A stretch of 64,000 nucleotides of DNA from Saprospira sp. CCB-QB6 (GCF_028464065.1 NZ_CP116808.1:3253501-3317500); one strand, 5' to 3'. Counted from the stretch's first letter, positions 24,753-35,378 are shown. The notes: generated from the letters alone by a model not told the origin. Numbers and translations are program-made.

Positions 24753-27700
24753 TTATTTCACTTCTAGGCGGATACCTTGAGAATGTGAAGAAAATTCTGG
24801 CGCGTACATGCATTGAATGCTGCTAATTCCGTTGCTAAAGTCGCCTTTTTGGGCTACTCGAACAGGGTATTCAAAGACATAGGTTCCTTTGCTCAGATAA
24901 GAGAAAAAGAAGTGCGTAGCGGCATCTTTGGTGCTTTCGTAATAGCCTAAGCCACCTTGGTATTTGTATTGGCTGAGCACATTGGTGGGCTCGAAAGCGG
25001 CGGCTCTTTGGTCTTTGAGATGGACATATTCCATATCTCGGTCGACACGAAGTTCGATGCGGACCATGACCAAATCGCCTACTTCAAGGCCTTTTTCGGC
25101 GGTGATGGGCTGTAATTCTAGACCTCGATCGCCTTTTACTTGCTTAAAGAGCTGCTTTTTGAGTTGCAAAGGCGTTTCTTCAAAGCTTTCAATCTTATCG
25201 AGTTGCTCAAAATACTGCCAGTAGATAGCGCCCCAAGCTACAGAAGCATTGGGATTTTTGATTTCTACTTGGGCCATTTTCGGTTCAATCTCCTTGGCAG
25301 ACCAGCGCTTTTTGATGTAGCCAGTGCCAGGTTCGGGATTCAACGCTTGTTGGTCCAGTAGTTCTCCCCCCAATTTGATATCAATGGGTTGGCTATCGAC
25401 CAAATAGTTTTCTCCACGGGCCAAAAGGGCATAACAAGCGGCTGCGGTTGCCTTAGTGGTTTTCCAATGCGTCGTTTGCTTGGCTTTGAGCAACCAAGTT
25501 TTGAGTGCCTCCACCGTTTCTTGATCATTGGCCACCTCATCAAAGAGTTCGATCATCAAACAATGGCGTTCGATGGGCAATTCATACCAGAAATAGCCAT
25601 GTGGCGACTGCCAGTACATGCCCATTTCTTCCGATTTGAGGGCTCGTTCTTTCAAGGATTTGATAATGCTCTGTTGTACTTCGGGAAGGTTTTCGTCGCG
25701 GTGCAGGGCAAGGGCAATCATGCCTTGCATGTAAATCGACTTCTTGAGGGCGTAAGCCTGCATTTGTCCAGTATAATAGGCTCTAGCCTCTCTTAGGCGG
25801 CGGCTTTTCAACTCCACCTTAGGGAAAAAGCTGCGGGCATAGAAATAATGGATCACCATATAGTCCAGATGGTCCTTTTTGAGGTAAGCTTCTGGATCTT
25901 CTTGGCGTTTGGCCGTCGCTTGCAAGCGATCGTAATGATCGAGCAGTTGATTATCAATGTAACGAACTGCTTTGATAATCATATCTTGGCTCATGGGCTC
26001 ATTTTCTTGCGCCACGCCCATTACTTGCAAATGGCCCATGCCTTCTACAATATATTGGCTGATGTACCAGCTATCGCGGCCACCTGGGAACCAAGGGAAA
26101 CCGCCATTGCCGAGCTGGCGATCGGCCAGTTTGCGCAAGGCTTGTTTTTGTTCTTGGCCCATGCGATTGAGATCAAACAAAACGCCTAGATGCTTCTTTT
26201 GTTGGGCCTCTGATTGGGCCTGCAAAACCCAGGGGGTTTCTTCCAAAAGGGCATTTTTGAGTGCTTGGTTTTTGCTCAAATTGCTTTCTAGAGCTTTAGA
26301 GCCAGAGGCTTTCCATGCCTCAAACACCCGCTTAATTTTGGGATGTGAATTGGCCACATTAGAGGCCAAACTGTTGGCATAATAGCGAGAGAACAACTGC
26401 TCACTACATTCATGGGGGTATTCCATGAGGTAGGGGAGCGACTGCACCGCATACCAAGCCGGGTTAGGCGTAAACTCTAAAGTATAGCTATAGTGTTCGA
26501 GGGTATTCGATTTGCTGAGTTCTTGCATACGCTTAAACTCAAAGTTTTTATTGGTCTTGCCACGAACGGGCAAAGGCATGCTTTCGGTCACCAACATACG
26601 GTTGCTCAAAACAGGCAAGCTACTTTCCTCTCCATCGCTAAATTGTCCAGCTTTGGCGACAATTCGATGCACAACAGGAGTTGTCCAGTTGCTAGGAATC
26701 TCCAATTTCCAGCTTAGGGCCGTAGCGCCTTTGGCTTTTAGGCTAAAGCTTTGGCGATTGTTTTTATTGGCCCATTCGGTATCAATGGCTTGCATGCTAT
26801 AGGCATCAAAAAGCAACAATTGGGCTTCGCCTTCTAGCGGATCGTCTACCAAAGAGTTGATCTTGGCCGAAAACTCCATTTTATCGCCTTGGCGGAAGAA
26901 GCGGGGGGCATTAGGAACGACCATAAGGTCCTTTTGCGTCTGTACAAGCGCTTCTTTTAATCCTACTTTGAGGTCTTGGGTATGCGCCAAAAGCATCAAA
27001 TGCCAGCGAGTAAGGGCTTCATTCATTGTAAAGGATAAAATGACATTTCCTTCTTTGTCGGTGCGCAGTTGTGGGAAGAAAAAGACGGTTTCATTGAGGT
27101 TGGTGCGGACCTTTACGTCTCCTAAATCTTCTGCATCTTTATCGCTGGCTTCTTTAGACGCTTCAGCTAGCCCACTATCGGCAAGAGGGGGGGCAGGGGC
27201 AACAGCTTCCTTCTTTTCTGCTGCTCCAGCAAGCTGCATATCCTCCATCATAGGCTCTTCTTCCATAACGACATTGTCTGATTCTGTAACACTTAGTGTT
27301 CTAGAACGAGACTTATACATTCTTCTAGGGCTAAAGCCCCAATCATAGAAAGAAAAGCCCTGCCAGTTGAGGCTACTCCATTTGTGGCTAGGGTAGCTAT
27401 AAGAGAGGTTCCAGTCGTAGGCTACTACTAGGTTAGCTTGTTCTACATACATACAGTCGGTGGACCAGTTAGCCGTGCCATAATAAGCCCCATATAGCGA
27501 CAAATTCCAATCATGTCCAGCCAAGGCATCTAATGAAGCATCATAGAGCGAGGCCACTAATTCCGCTTCTACTGCGGCCTTATCGGGACCTGTAATCTTG
27601 AGCTCCCAGCGTTCTTCTTGGCCAGGCTGTAGCTTATCTCTAAAGGTAGAGAGTTCTATGTTTAGCTCTTTGTTCGTATGTGGAACATAAACATTGATGC

Positions 27701-30700
27701 GTTGGCTAAAGCTGCGGTTATAGCGCAGGCCGATTAGGCGGAAATAGAGGTTCCCCCGATCATCTTCCTGAACGGTATAGCTCTGTTTATTCCATTTTTC
27801 GCCTAGTTGCAACCAACTTCTTTCGCTAACGCCTTTCCCTTTTTGATCGCGCTCAAAGAGTACAGGGAAATCTGTAGCTGAAGTTAGAGCAAATTCAATC
27901 GTTTCGCCAGGTTCTACTGTGAAGCTTGTTTGGTTGGCAAAGAGGAGCTCTTGTACATTTGCTTTTTTAGTTTGGCTATTAAACAAACGGAACTCTCGTT
28001 CTAGCTTGATTTCTTGGCCATACTTATCGGTAGTTTTTATAGTCAGGCGATAGTAGCCTGCGGGCCACTTCTTGAGCAATTTCTGCAGATCAATTTCTTT
28101 TTGTTCTGCGGTGTTGATGCTGTTTTTTCCCTGAGTTTTAATGACGGCCCAAGTTCGGCTTTGGTCCTCTTGCTTATAGGCAATATGTGGAAAAGCCGCT
28201 TTGAACTCTTGCTCTCCCAAGCTATAATAATCGGGCTGCTCCCATTGGCGTTTAACATAAATGTTTTGGGGCTCTTCTAGGCGCTCCCAGCTCAATTCGA
28301 GCAGAGCGGGCTCAAAGCCTCCATTGAGGTTGCGGCTATTGAGTTTTAGCTTGCCCAGCTTTTGTCCTTGGTCCAATTCGCTTTCCAAGTTAACAGAAAG
28401 GTCTAGGGCGATAGCACCTACCCGAACAGTGGTTTGGCTAGAACGGGTCTCGCCATTGATGTCGGTCACATCCACATAAATGGTATAGTTAAAGACGGGC
28501 TGCTTATCTAAGCTGATGCTTTTGTCTGGAACGGCCTCAAATTCAATTTTGGCCACTCCTTTCTCATCCGTTACGCCTTCTCCTTTGGTAATTTCTTGGC
28601 TTTGGCCCGACCAGGGGTTCCAGCCCCAATAACGCCAATAGGGGAAGCGCACTTCTCGCACTACTCGATAGCTGAATTTGGCCTCACTAATAGCAGGGCC
28701 CGCCAAGGCTTCTGCCTGAGCAAAGACAGCCACTTGATCATTGAGCTTATAGGCTTCTTGCTGAGGCAAGAAGTTTACCTCAAATTTGGGCCGCTTGTAT
28801 TCTTCTACCAAGATACTATGCTCACTATAATAGCCTTGCTCCAAAACTCGAATACTCATTTCTCCCATCAAGCCTGTTGTCGGAGCAGTGAAACTGCCTT
28901 GCAAACTACCATATTCATTGGTCTTGAGTCTTAGCTCTTCTAGCTTTTGCTCATTGACATCAAAAAAGGCAACCTTATATTCTTTATTCTTGAGGAGTTC
29001 ATAGCTTTCTCCTTTGCGGTATAAGACAATCCCCTTAAAATAAATCGTTTGCCCAGGGCGATAAATGGCCCGATCGCTAAAAAAGCGAGTTTCTTCCCGC
29101 CCATTTTCTCTAGGCGCATCATAATCGTAATTATAAAAGCTGCTTTCTGGCAAAAGAAAGTCTTTCCCTTTCTCTACCCGAATGCTATAGCTGTAGTAAT
29201 CGTCATCTTTCTTGAGCTCCTTGCTTAGCGCATAGCCCATTTCATCCGTAAGTACCGACTTAAGGCGCTTCCAGTTGTATCTATGTTGTCGCTCTCTAAA
29301 TTCTACTTTTACTCCTTTTTGAGGTTCTCCCGTCCAACGATTGATGACAATAAACTCATCTTGCTCCTTTTCTTGCCGCTGAATGAGACCCAAATTGGTA
29401 AATTGAACAACGGCTATCGTATGGGCATTTTTAGCATAGCTAAAGTCCGCATTAGCCGAAAACTGAAGGACATAAATACCAGGATCAGCCTGCGCCGGAA
29501 TCATTAACTCGGTCCCATGCCACTGAAAATCTCCAGAGTCAATTAACTGATGAGACTGGCTATATAGAGGATCTCTTTTGGCCAAAAAGTCTATTTGCCC
29601 CTGATCTGCATAGCGAGTGTCCAGAAAATGCTCTAGCTCCGACTCACTCAACTTGATGAGGCGCAAATGTACCTGACTCAAGTTTTTATAATCCAAACGA
29701 ATGAGGCCCGCCTGATTCAAGGGTAAATACCGCTCAATCTCCATAGATAAGCCCTTTTGCGCCAACTCTACTTTTAAGGTTTGTGCTTGCTTGGCCCCAA
29801 AACTCTTGGGGTAATCCTCAATGATGGCTGTTGCAATAGAATCTGCCACTTTTAAGGCCCAACGCGCCTTGGGATCTGGCCGACTAGGCGAATAAACCCG
29901 CCCTATTTGCTTATAATAAGTCGCTTTGGCAAAAATAACTTCGGCCACAGCATCCTGCCCCTCATATTTCTCTTCTAAGGCCGTTAAGGCTGCCAAATAA
30001 AGCTGCTGCTTATCCTTATTAATAGATTGTGAATAAGTCCACTTCAAGCGACGCAACTCAAACTGTAACAGGACCAAAGGCGACTTCCGCTCTAGCGATC
30101 TGGCCACAATTTTCTGATAAAGTTTAAGCGTCTGCCATTTATGCGAAAAGCTATCTCGGCTCTCAATTTTTTGCTCAACAAACTCTTGCCCAATGGCAAA
30201 AAACGCAGGCGATTCTACATAAAACTGATAAGCGGGCTGACTCAAATAGCTGTTCTCATTCTCAAAGAAGTTCAGGGCTCTTTGGGCCAATAGTTCATAA
30301 AGCGTAGGCTGCAAATCCGCATCAAAATCTGTCCGAGACAAAATGGGCGCAAATTGCCCCAACTCCAATTCTAAGGCCGCCGGATTCGATAAAGAAGCCC
30401 AATACAAAGCAAATGCCTGCTCCGTAATTCGCTCAATATCCCAAGTCCGAATGTCCTTGAGCTCCAAATCATTCACCTTGCTCCGATCCGAAAACTTATA
30501 ATAATGATTGTTCAAATACTCATGATAAAGCTGAGCTACCATAGACTGCAAGAGCGCTTTTTCACTGCCCTCGGCCTTTTGCATCTCTTCTTCCAAGCGA
30601 TAAATGGACTTCACTAAACCGTCCTCTTCCAAACTGCCCTGAAACTTGTTGTAATACAACAAGCCCTTGACATAATGCGCCGCTCTAGCCGGTCCAGCCT

Positions 30701-30869
30701 CTGCTTTTCGAATAATTTGCAGCAAACTGTCCGTCTTTTTAAGGGCCGATTCCGGCAAGCCCTGCCTATCTAAAGAATCAATCTCTAGCCAGGCTTTTTC
30801 ATAGTTCTGGGAAAACATCTGGGTACTAATTAAAAGGCTAAATAATAGCCATAATGGGTATCGTTTCAT
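24753..30869 (-). CDS. Bacterial alpha-2-macroglobulin-family protein
   Basis: A 2038-residue envelope protein with a signal peptide (hydrophobic residues 5–20, then FSQ). The centre contains the MG domains typical of the family (FSDRAIYRPGQTIYFKG; VEEYKRPKFEV) and an alpha-2-macroglobulin core near 1250–1350. A CxEQ thioester-type motif occurs as HECSEQ near residue 1488, followed by the helical thioester domain. Bacterial members are thought to trap attacking proteases in the periplasm, often with a penicillin-binding protein 1C gene beside them; none is adjacent here. A disordered, Ala/Glu-rich insert with SRSRTLSVTESDNVVMEEE lies at about 1180–1250. Confidence 0.88.
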   Translation of the reverse strand: MKRYPLWLLFSLLISTQMFSQNYEKAWLEIDSLDRQGLPESALKKTDSLLQIIRKAEAGPARAAHYVKGLLYYNKFQGSLEEDGLVKSIYRLEEEMQKAEGSEKALLQSMVAQLYHEYLNNHYYKFSDRSKVNDLELKDIRTWDIERITEQAFALYWASLSNPAALELELGQFAPILSRTDFDADLQPTLYELLAQRALNFFENENSYLSQPAYQFYVESPAFFAIGQEFVEQKIESRDSFSHKWQTLKLYQKIVARSLERKSPLVLLQFELRRLKWTYSQSINKDKQQLYLAALTALEEKYEGQDAVAEVIFAKATYYKQIGRVYSPSRPDPKARWALKVADSIATAIIEDYPKSFGAKQAQTLKVELAQKGLSMEIERYLPLNQAGLIRLDYKNLSQVHLRLIKLSESELEHFLDTRYADQGQIDFLAKRDPLYSQSHQLIDSGDFQWHGTELMIPAQADPGIYVLQFSANADFSYAKNAHTIAVVQFTNLGLIQRQEKEQDEFIVINRWTGEPQKGVKVEFRERQHRYNWKRLKSVLTDEMGYALSKELKKDDDYYSYSIRVEKGKDFLLPESSFYNYDYDAPRENGREETRFFSDRAIYRPGQTIYFKGIVLYRKGESYELLKNKEYKVAFFDVNEQKLEELRLKTNEYGSLQGSFTAPTTGLMGEMSIRVLEQGYYSEHSILVEEYKRPKFEVNFLPQQEAYKLNDQVAVFAQAEALAGPAISEAKFSYRVVREVRFPYWRYWGWNPWSGQSQEITKGEGVTDEKGVAKIEFEAVPDKSISLDKQPVFNYTIYVDVTDINGETRSSQTTVRVGAIALDLSVNLESELDQGQKLGKLKLNSRNLNGGFEPALLELSWERLEEPQNIYVKRQWEQPDYYSLGEQEFKAAFPHIAYKQEDQSRTWAVIKTQGKNSINTAEQKEIDLQKLLKKWPAGYYRLTIKTTDKYGQEIKLEREFRLFNSQTKKANVQELLFANQTSFTVEPGETIEFALTSATDFPVLFERDQKGKGVSERSWLQLGEKWNKQSYTVQEDDRGNLYFRLIGLRYNRSFSQRINVYVPHTNKELNIELSTFRDKLQPGQEERWELKITGPDKAAVEAELVASLYDASLDALAGHDWNLSLYGAYYGTANWSTDCMYVEQANLVVAYDWNLSYSYPSHKWSSLNWQGFSFYDWGFSPRRMYKSRSRTLSVTESDNVVMEEEPMMEDMQLAGAAEKKEAVAPAPPLADSGLAEASKEASDKDAEDLGDVKVRTNLNETVFFFPQLRTDKEGNVILSFTMNEALTRWHLMLLAHTQDLKVGLKEALVQTQKDLMVVPNAPRFFRQGDKMEFSAKINSLVDDPLEGEAQLLLFDAYSMQAIDTEWANKNNRQSFSLKAKGATALSWKLEIPSNWTTPVVHRIVAKAGQFSDGEESSLPVLSNRMLVTESMPLPVRGKTNKNFEFKRMQELSKSNTLEHYSYTLEFTPNPAWYAVQSLPYLMEYPHECSEQLFSRYYANSLASNVANSHPKIKRVFEAWKASGSKALESNLSKNQALKNALLEETPWVLQAQSEAQQKKHLGVLFDLNRMGQEQKQALRKLADRQLGNGGFPWFPGGRDSWYISQYIVEGMGHLQVMGVAQENEPMSQDMIIKAVRYIDNQLLDHYDRLQATAKRQEDPEAYLKKDHLDYMVIHYFYARSFFPKVELKSRRLREARAYYTGQMQAYALKKSIYMQGMIALALHRDENLPEVQQSIIKSLKERALKSEEMGMYWQSPHGYFWYELPIERHCLMIELFDEVANDQETVEALKTWLLKAKQTTHWKTTKATAAACYALLARGENYLVDSQPIDIKLGGELLDQQALNPEPGTGYIKKRWSAKEIEPKMAQVEIKNPNASVAWGAIYWQYFEQLDKIESFEETPLQLKKQLFKQVKGDRGLELQPITAEKGLEVGDLVMVRIELRVDRDMEYVHLKDQRAAAFEPTNVLSQYKYQGGLGYYESTKDAATHFFFSYLSKGTYVFEYPVRVAQKGDFSNGISSIQCMYAPEFSSHSQGIRLEVK

Positions 30870-30980
30870 TGACTTTGTTTTAATGAAAGAAGATAAGGGG
30901 GATTGCCTAGAAGATGCAACTTTTTTCCCAATAGTTGCCCTCCTTTTTCCTCTTTTGTTTTCTTTAAGAGTTGTTGTTTT

Positions 30981-31174
30981 GGGGCCTCCGCTGCGGCCTG
31001 CGGCCTTGCGGCGGTTACTCCCTTTGGTCGTCGAACTGCGCCCTAAAGGGCTTGTTGTCGCTTTGGGGCTCGCTATTCGCTCGGCCCTTCAGGCTACACT
31101 TCGTTTCGCCTTCGGTCTGGCCCTGTGGGCCACCCCGCCGCATCGCTAGGCCTGCGGCCCTTCGGGCCTGTAGG
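30981..31174 (+). repeat. Hairpin-mosaic element, copy 10
   Basis: Outer helix GGCCT (30983–30987) with AGGCC (31148–31152); inner GGGG (31065–31068) with CCCC (31133–31136). The first variable region is unusually long, with CCCTAAAGGG inside. The following 31175–31381 holds AT-rich DNA with two TAAACAACTGTTTA-like palindromes and no gene. Confidence 0.8.
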
Positions 31175-31381
31175 ATGGATATTATAAACCTACAGCTTGG
31201 CCCTACAGAATCTTAAGCAAAAAATACAACCGTCTCCAATATTTCGCTGCTAAGCGAGCTTAGCTCCCCACAGGAAGGGCCTAAACAACTGTTTAGGGTC
31301 AAATGTATTTTGCATAAGGGGTTTAAACAACTGTTTAAGCTAAGAATTTAGAGCTGTTGAGTATCTTTTAAGCAGTTTTAT

Positions 31382-31518
31382 GGCCCAGCGATGCGGAGGG
31401 GTGGCCGCAGGCCAGACCGAAGGCGAAACGAAGTGAAGCCTGAAGGGCCGAGCAGAACTGCGAGCCCCGAAGCGTAGCGGCGGCCGACCTAGCCGAAGGC
31501 TAGCCGGCCGCGGGCCCC
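31382..31518 (-). repeat. Hairpin-mosaic element, copy 11
   Basis: Minus strand, facing copy 10. Outer GGCCC/GGGCC, inner GGGG/CCCC, first hairpin CTAGCC/GGCTAG. It starts directly at the T-tract of the amidase terminator. Confidence 0.8.
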
Positions 31519-31556
31519 AAAAAAAAGGAAGAACGATTAAAATCGTCCTTCCTTAG
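31519..31556 (-). terminator. Intrinsic terminator of the amidase gene
   Basis: On the minus strand, AAGGAAGGACGAT pairs with ATCGTTCTTCCTT and is followed by Ts leading into GGGGCCCGCGG. Confidence 0.8.
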
Positions 31557-31568
31557 AGAATGCAGTAG

Positions 31569-32489
31569 TTATTTAAATAGTCGATACACTTTTTGGAGAA
31601 CGTCTGTAAGTTCTGCCTGCGGAAAAGTATCGAATTTGCCGTATTCAAAGTTGGTGTGGGTACAAAGTTTTCGGCGGAGGGCCATGGCTTCCCAGCTTAG
31701 TTCAAACCAGTCGTTCATGGGGCCATCTTGGCCATAATTGATCTTTAGTTTTTGGCCCAAAACCACTAAAAGCCGATAGAGGGCATCGAGTTGGGCGGGG
31801 CTGTATTTGTGCCAATAGGTATAGGTTCGGAAAGGCTGCGGCAAGACGGCCACCTCATTGGCAGGGACCTCAATTTTGCCGCCCAAGGCATAGTAGCGGC
31901 CATTTTTCTTCTCCAGAATGCCCCAGCTACAAAGCTCAATGCCCACATAAGATTGATTGACCAAGATATTGTGCTCATTGGAAAAGCCCATGCGTTTGGT
32001 CAGAATATGATGCGCCCAAGCGTCGATTGGGAGGCATTGTACAATTTTCCCATCGCTTTCGGCATTGCCCGAGGCGCCCCCGCGGCCAATAACGAAATGG
32101 GTACCTACGGGGCCTCGGCGGTCGGCTTTCCAGACCTCCACCACCCGTTCGGGCCGTCCCCCAGAGACCGTATGATGCAAGCAAACGCCAATTTTTTTGC
32201 TGCTGCTTTGGATATATTCGCCGGGGCCCAAATCTAGATATTGGTCGACAATAGGGGCAAAAGCTTGGTTATTTTGATTGATTTGCTCATTAATTTTGGC
32301 CCAGGTTTTTGGTCCAACAATGCCATCGGCCCAAAGGCCTTCCTTCTGCTGAAATTTTTTGACGGCCTGTTCGGTCACGGCGCCAAAGAGGCCATCGGCT
32401 ACCAAAGGGTAGCCCAATTGATTGAGTTGTTGTTGCAGGGTTTTTACGGCCTGCCCTTGGTCATTTCTTTTGATTGTGGGATTGCTCAT
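31569..32489 (-). CDS. N-acetylmuramoyl-L-alanine amidase with peptidoglycan-binding domain
   Basis: A 306-residue peptidoglycan hydrolase. Residues 1–65 form a PG_binding_1 domain (DQGQAVKTLQQQLNQLGY, DGLFGAVTEQAVKKFQ). A PGRP/amidase_2-type zinc domain follows (GVCLHHTVSGG, THFVIGRGG, IVQCLPIDAWAHH, and NQSYVGIELC). The start MSNPTIKRND at 32489 is chosen; an in-frame ATG at 32540 adds 17 residues that do not form a convincing signal peptide. Without a signal it may act inside the cell or leave by another route. Confidence 0.82.
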   Translation of the reverse strand: MSNPTIKRNDQGQAVKTLQQQLNQLGYPLVADGLFGAVTEQAVKKFQQKEGLWADGIVGPKTWAKINEQINQNNQAFAPIVDQYLDLGPGEYIQSSSKKIGVCLHHTVSGGRPERVVEVWKADRRGPVGTHFVIGRGGASGNAESDGKIVQCLPIDAWAHHILTKRMGFSNEHNILVNQSYVGIELCSWGILEKKNGRYYALGGKIEVPANEVAVLPQPFRTYTYWHKYSPAQLDALYRLLVVLGQKLKINYGQDGPMNDWFELSWEAMALRRKLCTHTNFEYGKFDTFPQAELTDVLQKVYRLFK

Positions 32490-32589
32490 TGGGAGAGGTT
32501 TGATGCTGAGGAAAAGTAGTTTCTCTGTGGAGCACATCAACTTTTTGGCCTAGTTGGTCTTGGGTTAAAAAAAGTCTGGGGCTAAAAAA

Positions 32590-32622
32590 CAAAAAAGCCC
32601 AGCTAGAAGGCTGAGCTTTTTG
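32590..32622 (-). terminator. Intrinsic terminator of dsbD
   Basis: On the minus strand, AAGCTCAGCC pairs with GCTGGGCTT and is followed by TTTTGTTTTTT. It lies 16 bases after the dsbD stop. Confidence 0.7.
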
Positions 32623-32637
32623 GGTAGGTTCCTAAAA

Positions 32638-35196
32638 TTATTTCAGTTCCCCTTTGTTCCAAAGTGCATAATTGCTTAATCCGCACTCCAAAAATTCTTG
32701 ATATTTATCTTCGTTGAAAACGGCACCTACAGGGGTATTGAGGATGGTTTCATCGGGGGCCATCAGCACATATAATGGCTGAGATATTTGGCCAAAGTTG
32801 AGGCGCTCGAAGGCGGCCCATTTATTACCGATATTCCGAATCTTTTGGCCATCGGGAGCGATAAGGGTTTTTTCTAATTTTGTGCGGTCATCTACATAGA
32901 GAGAAATGAGCACATATTCTTCATTCAGAATTTTATTGATTTCGGGTTGAATCCAGATTTGATCTTCCATCTTACGGCAGTTTTCACAGCCATAGCCCGT
33001 AAAGTCAATCATGATGGGCAGCTTCTGCTCTCTGGCATAAGCCAAACCTTCCTCATAATCGTGAAAGCAGTTTTGTAGGCCAGCGGGGCAGTCGCAGGGG
33101 TGGAAATAAGAGTAGCAAGCGGGGGGAGCCAAACCACTCATAATGGGAGGCGTGGCATAGGTGCCCGTTTTTTCATCTACGGTAAAGCCTAGGGCAAAAT
33201 AAGTGGCCAAGGCAATGCTAAACAAGCCCAAGCCTTTGCGAGGAAGGCTAATTTTAGCGCCTTTCATATCGTGTGGGAAGCGGATGAGGCCCAAAAGGTA
33301 AATCCCCATAGCAAAAGCCACGACTACATAAATTGCTAAGAAGGTTTCATATTTGAGGAGCTCCCAGTGCATGGTCATATCGGCCTTAGAAAGGAATTTA
33401 AAGGCCAAGGCGACCTCAATAAAACCTAAAACTACCTTTACTACATTCATCCAGCCACCAGAGCGAGGCAAAGAATTGAGCCAACCTGGAAAGGCCGAGA
33501 AGAGCGCAAAAGGAAGGGCCAAAGCAGAAGAAAAACCAAGCATCCCCACGGCAGGGGCCAATTGGCCACCCTCTGCGGCTTGCACCAAAAGCGTCCCGAT
33601 AATAGGACCGGTACAAGAGAAAGACACCAAAGAAAGCGTAAAGGCCATAAAGAAAATGCCTAGCAAACCACCACGATCGGCCGCTCTATCTGTTTCATTC
33701 GACCAAGAAGAGGGGAGGGTGATTTCATAGTAGCCAAAGAAAGAAATGGCAAAAGCAATGAAAAGGATGAAAAAGCTAAGGTTGGGAATCCAGTGGGTAG
33801 ATAACCAGTTTAGGGCATTCTCTCCAAATACAATGGTAACAAACATCCCCAAAGCTACATAGATACCAATGATAGAAAGGCCGTAAATGGTCGCATTGCG
33901 AATCCCTTCTGCCTTAGATTGGCTGCGCTTGGTAAAGAAAGAAACCGTAAGTGGAATCATTGGGAAAACGCAGGGCGTCAATAAGGCAAACAATCCCCCA
34001 ATAAAGCCAAAGAAGAAAATCATCCAAAGGCTGAGGTTGGCACTTTCTACCTCTGTTCCACAGTTTCCACGAGCTTCCGCTGCTTTTAGGCTGCTGCGAA
34101 TATCGGGGCGATCAATGCCCGTCAATACTTTATTCGGATCGAGTTTGGGCGTAGTTGCTGCCGCGGCCTTAAAAAAGCTAAATTCCAAATCAGTAGGGGG
34201 TAAGCATTGCTCCTTATCACAGATCATATAGGTCAAAAAGCCTTCTAGGGCTTTGCTGCTGTCCAAGATTTCTACTCGCTGGCGAATCTCTAGTTGGTTT
34301 TTGTATTTGGTCAGCTTCATATCAAAAAGCGGATCAAAACCAGAGACCTTATTCTTAGGATCATTGGTGCTTTCTGTTGGCCCAGAAAGTAGCTTGAAAT
34401 GATCGCCTTCTACAAAGTTGAGTTTTGTAGCTACGGGACCATCTTCTCCCTCCAAAAACTGTGAGTAAGTATGCCAGCCTTCGCTCATTTCTGCTCTAAA
34501 GATGAGCTCATAGCTGTTCCCTTCAATCAAGCGCTTTTCATAGCTCCAACGAATGGGTTGTCCTTCTACTGCGCTGCTTTTAGGCGCTGTTTCTTCCTCT
34601 ACGGTCAGTTCTTCTTTGGGCGTTTCAGCAGGTGGATCTAGCTGAGCCGTTGTATTGGAAGCATTCTTCCCTTTGGGCGACAGTTGTCCAGATTTTCCAT
34701 CTTCAGGAGACTCTTGGGCCGACTTGGGCTGAGGTAAAGCCGCCAAATCAATATCAAACTCATAGTTTGTTGGAGGCAAACAACTTTGGTCATTACAAGT
34801 CATGTACTCCAGATACCCCACCAAGTGCTGCCGCTTATTGGGGGTGGCCACTGTTTTCAAAATCTGCAAGTCATTCTTATATTTAGTCACTTGCATCTCG
34901 AAAATCTCATCAAAACCCGATTTCTTATTTCCTGCATCACTCGTACTTTCACTCGCTTTCCCCACAGGCGTAAACTCTCCCTCCTCAATGGTGACAGAGG
35001 TTGCGACTGGCCCATCTGCTGAGGGCAAGAAGAGAGAATAGACATACCAGCCTTTTTCAATTTTGGCCTTAAAGGTAATACTGTATTGCCCATTGCCTAA
35101 AGCCTTGGCTTCATGTTGCCAATGAACAGGCGATTGGGCTTGCAAGCTGCCCAAAAGCGCAAAAAGAGGGAAAAAGAGTAAAAGGGTCCTAAACAT
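32638..35196 (-). CDS. dsbD: Thiol:disulfide interchange protein DsbD with duplicated N-terminal domain
   Basis: An 852-residue inner-membrane protein that carries reducing power from cytoplasmic thioredoxin to periplasmic thiols. A signal peptide is followed by two tandem DsbD-alpha-like domains (about residues 20–155 and 215–345). Each ends with a Cys pair, TCNDQSC and ICDKEQC, then LPPT. Eight or so membrane helices follow with the conserved Cys in LLTPCVFPMIPL and SFSCTGPIIG. A thioredoxin domain closes the protein with GYGCENC near residue 737. Family members usually have one alpha domain, so the duplication is unusual. Confidence 0.88.
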   Translation of the reverse strand: MFRTLLLFFPLFALLGSLQAQSPVHWQHEAKALGNGQYSITFKAKIEKGWYVYSLFLPSADGPVATSVTIEEGEFTPVGKASESTSDAGNKKSGFDEIFEMQVTKYKNDLQILKTVATPNKRQHLVGYLEYMTCNDQSCLPPTNYEFDIDLAALPQPKSAQESPEDGKSGQLSPKGKNASNTTAQLDPPAETPKEELTVEEETAPKSSAVEGQPIRWSYEKRLIEGNSYELIFRAEMSEGWHTYSQFLEGEDGPVATKLNFVEGDHFKLLSGPTESTNDPKNKVSGFDPLFDMKLTKYKNQLEIRQRVEILDSSKALEGFLTYMICDKEQCLPPTDLEFSFFKAAAATTPKLDPNKVLTGIDRPDIRSSLKAAEARGNCGTEVESANLSLWMIFFFGFIGGLFALLTPCVFPMIPLTVSFFTKRSQSKAEGIRNATIYGLSIIGIYVALGMFVTIVFGENALNWLSTHWIPNLSFFILFIAFAISFFGYYEITLPSSWSNETDRAADRGGLLGIFFMAFTLSLVSFSCTGPIIGTLLVQAAEGGQLAPAVGMLGFSSALALPFALFSAFPGWLNSLPRSGGWMNVVKVVLGFIEVALAFKFLSKADMTMHWELLKYETFLAIYVVVAFAMGIYLLGLIRFPHDMKGAKISLPRKGLGLFSIALATYFALGFTVDEKTGTYATPPIMSGLAPPACYSYFHPCDCPAGLQNCFHDYEEGLAYAREQKLPIMIDFTGYGCENCRKMEDQIWIQPEINKILNEEYVLISLYVDDRTKLEKTLIAPDGQKIRNIGNKWAAFERLNFGQISQPLYVLMAPDETILNTPVGAVFNEDKYQEFLECGLSNYALWNKGELK

Positions 35197-35287
35197 AGTG
35201 ATGGATATAAGAAAATACTGTGAAATGCTTGTTTCTAAAGGGTGTTATCTAGAGGTAAACAGCCTTGCCAATCTCATTGGCTTTCGA

Positions 35288-35295
35288 CAAAGCTA
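35288..35295 (-). promoter_or_regulatory. Candidate -7 box upstream of dsbD
   Basis: TAGCTTTG on the minus strand matches TAnnTTTG and lies about 90 bases before the dsbD start. A TTTG occurs upstream but at 28 bases rather than about 20, so support is partial. Confidence 0.35.
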
Positions 35296-35378
35296 AAAAA
35301 TATATCGCTTAATGGGCGTTAATCAAAGGTTAAGCAGAACTTTAGAGAGTTGTAAAATTGTGACAATGAGTTTTTTTT

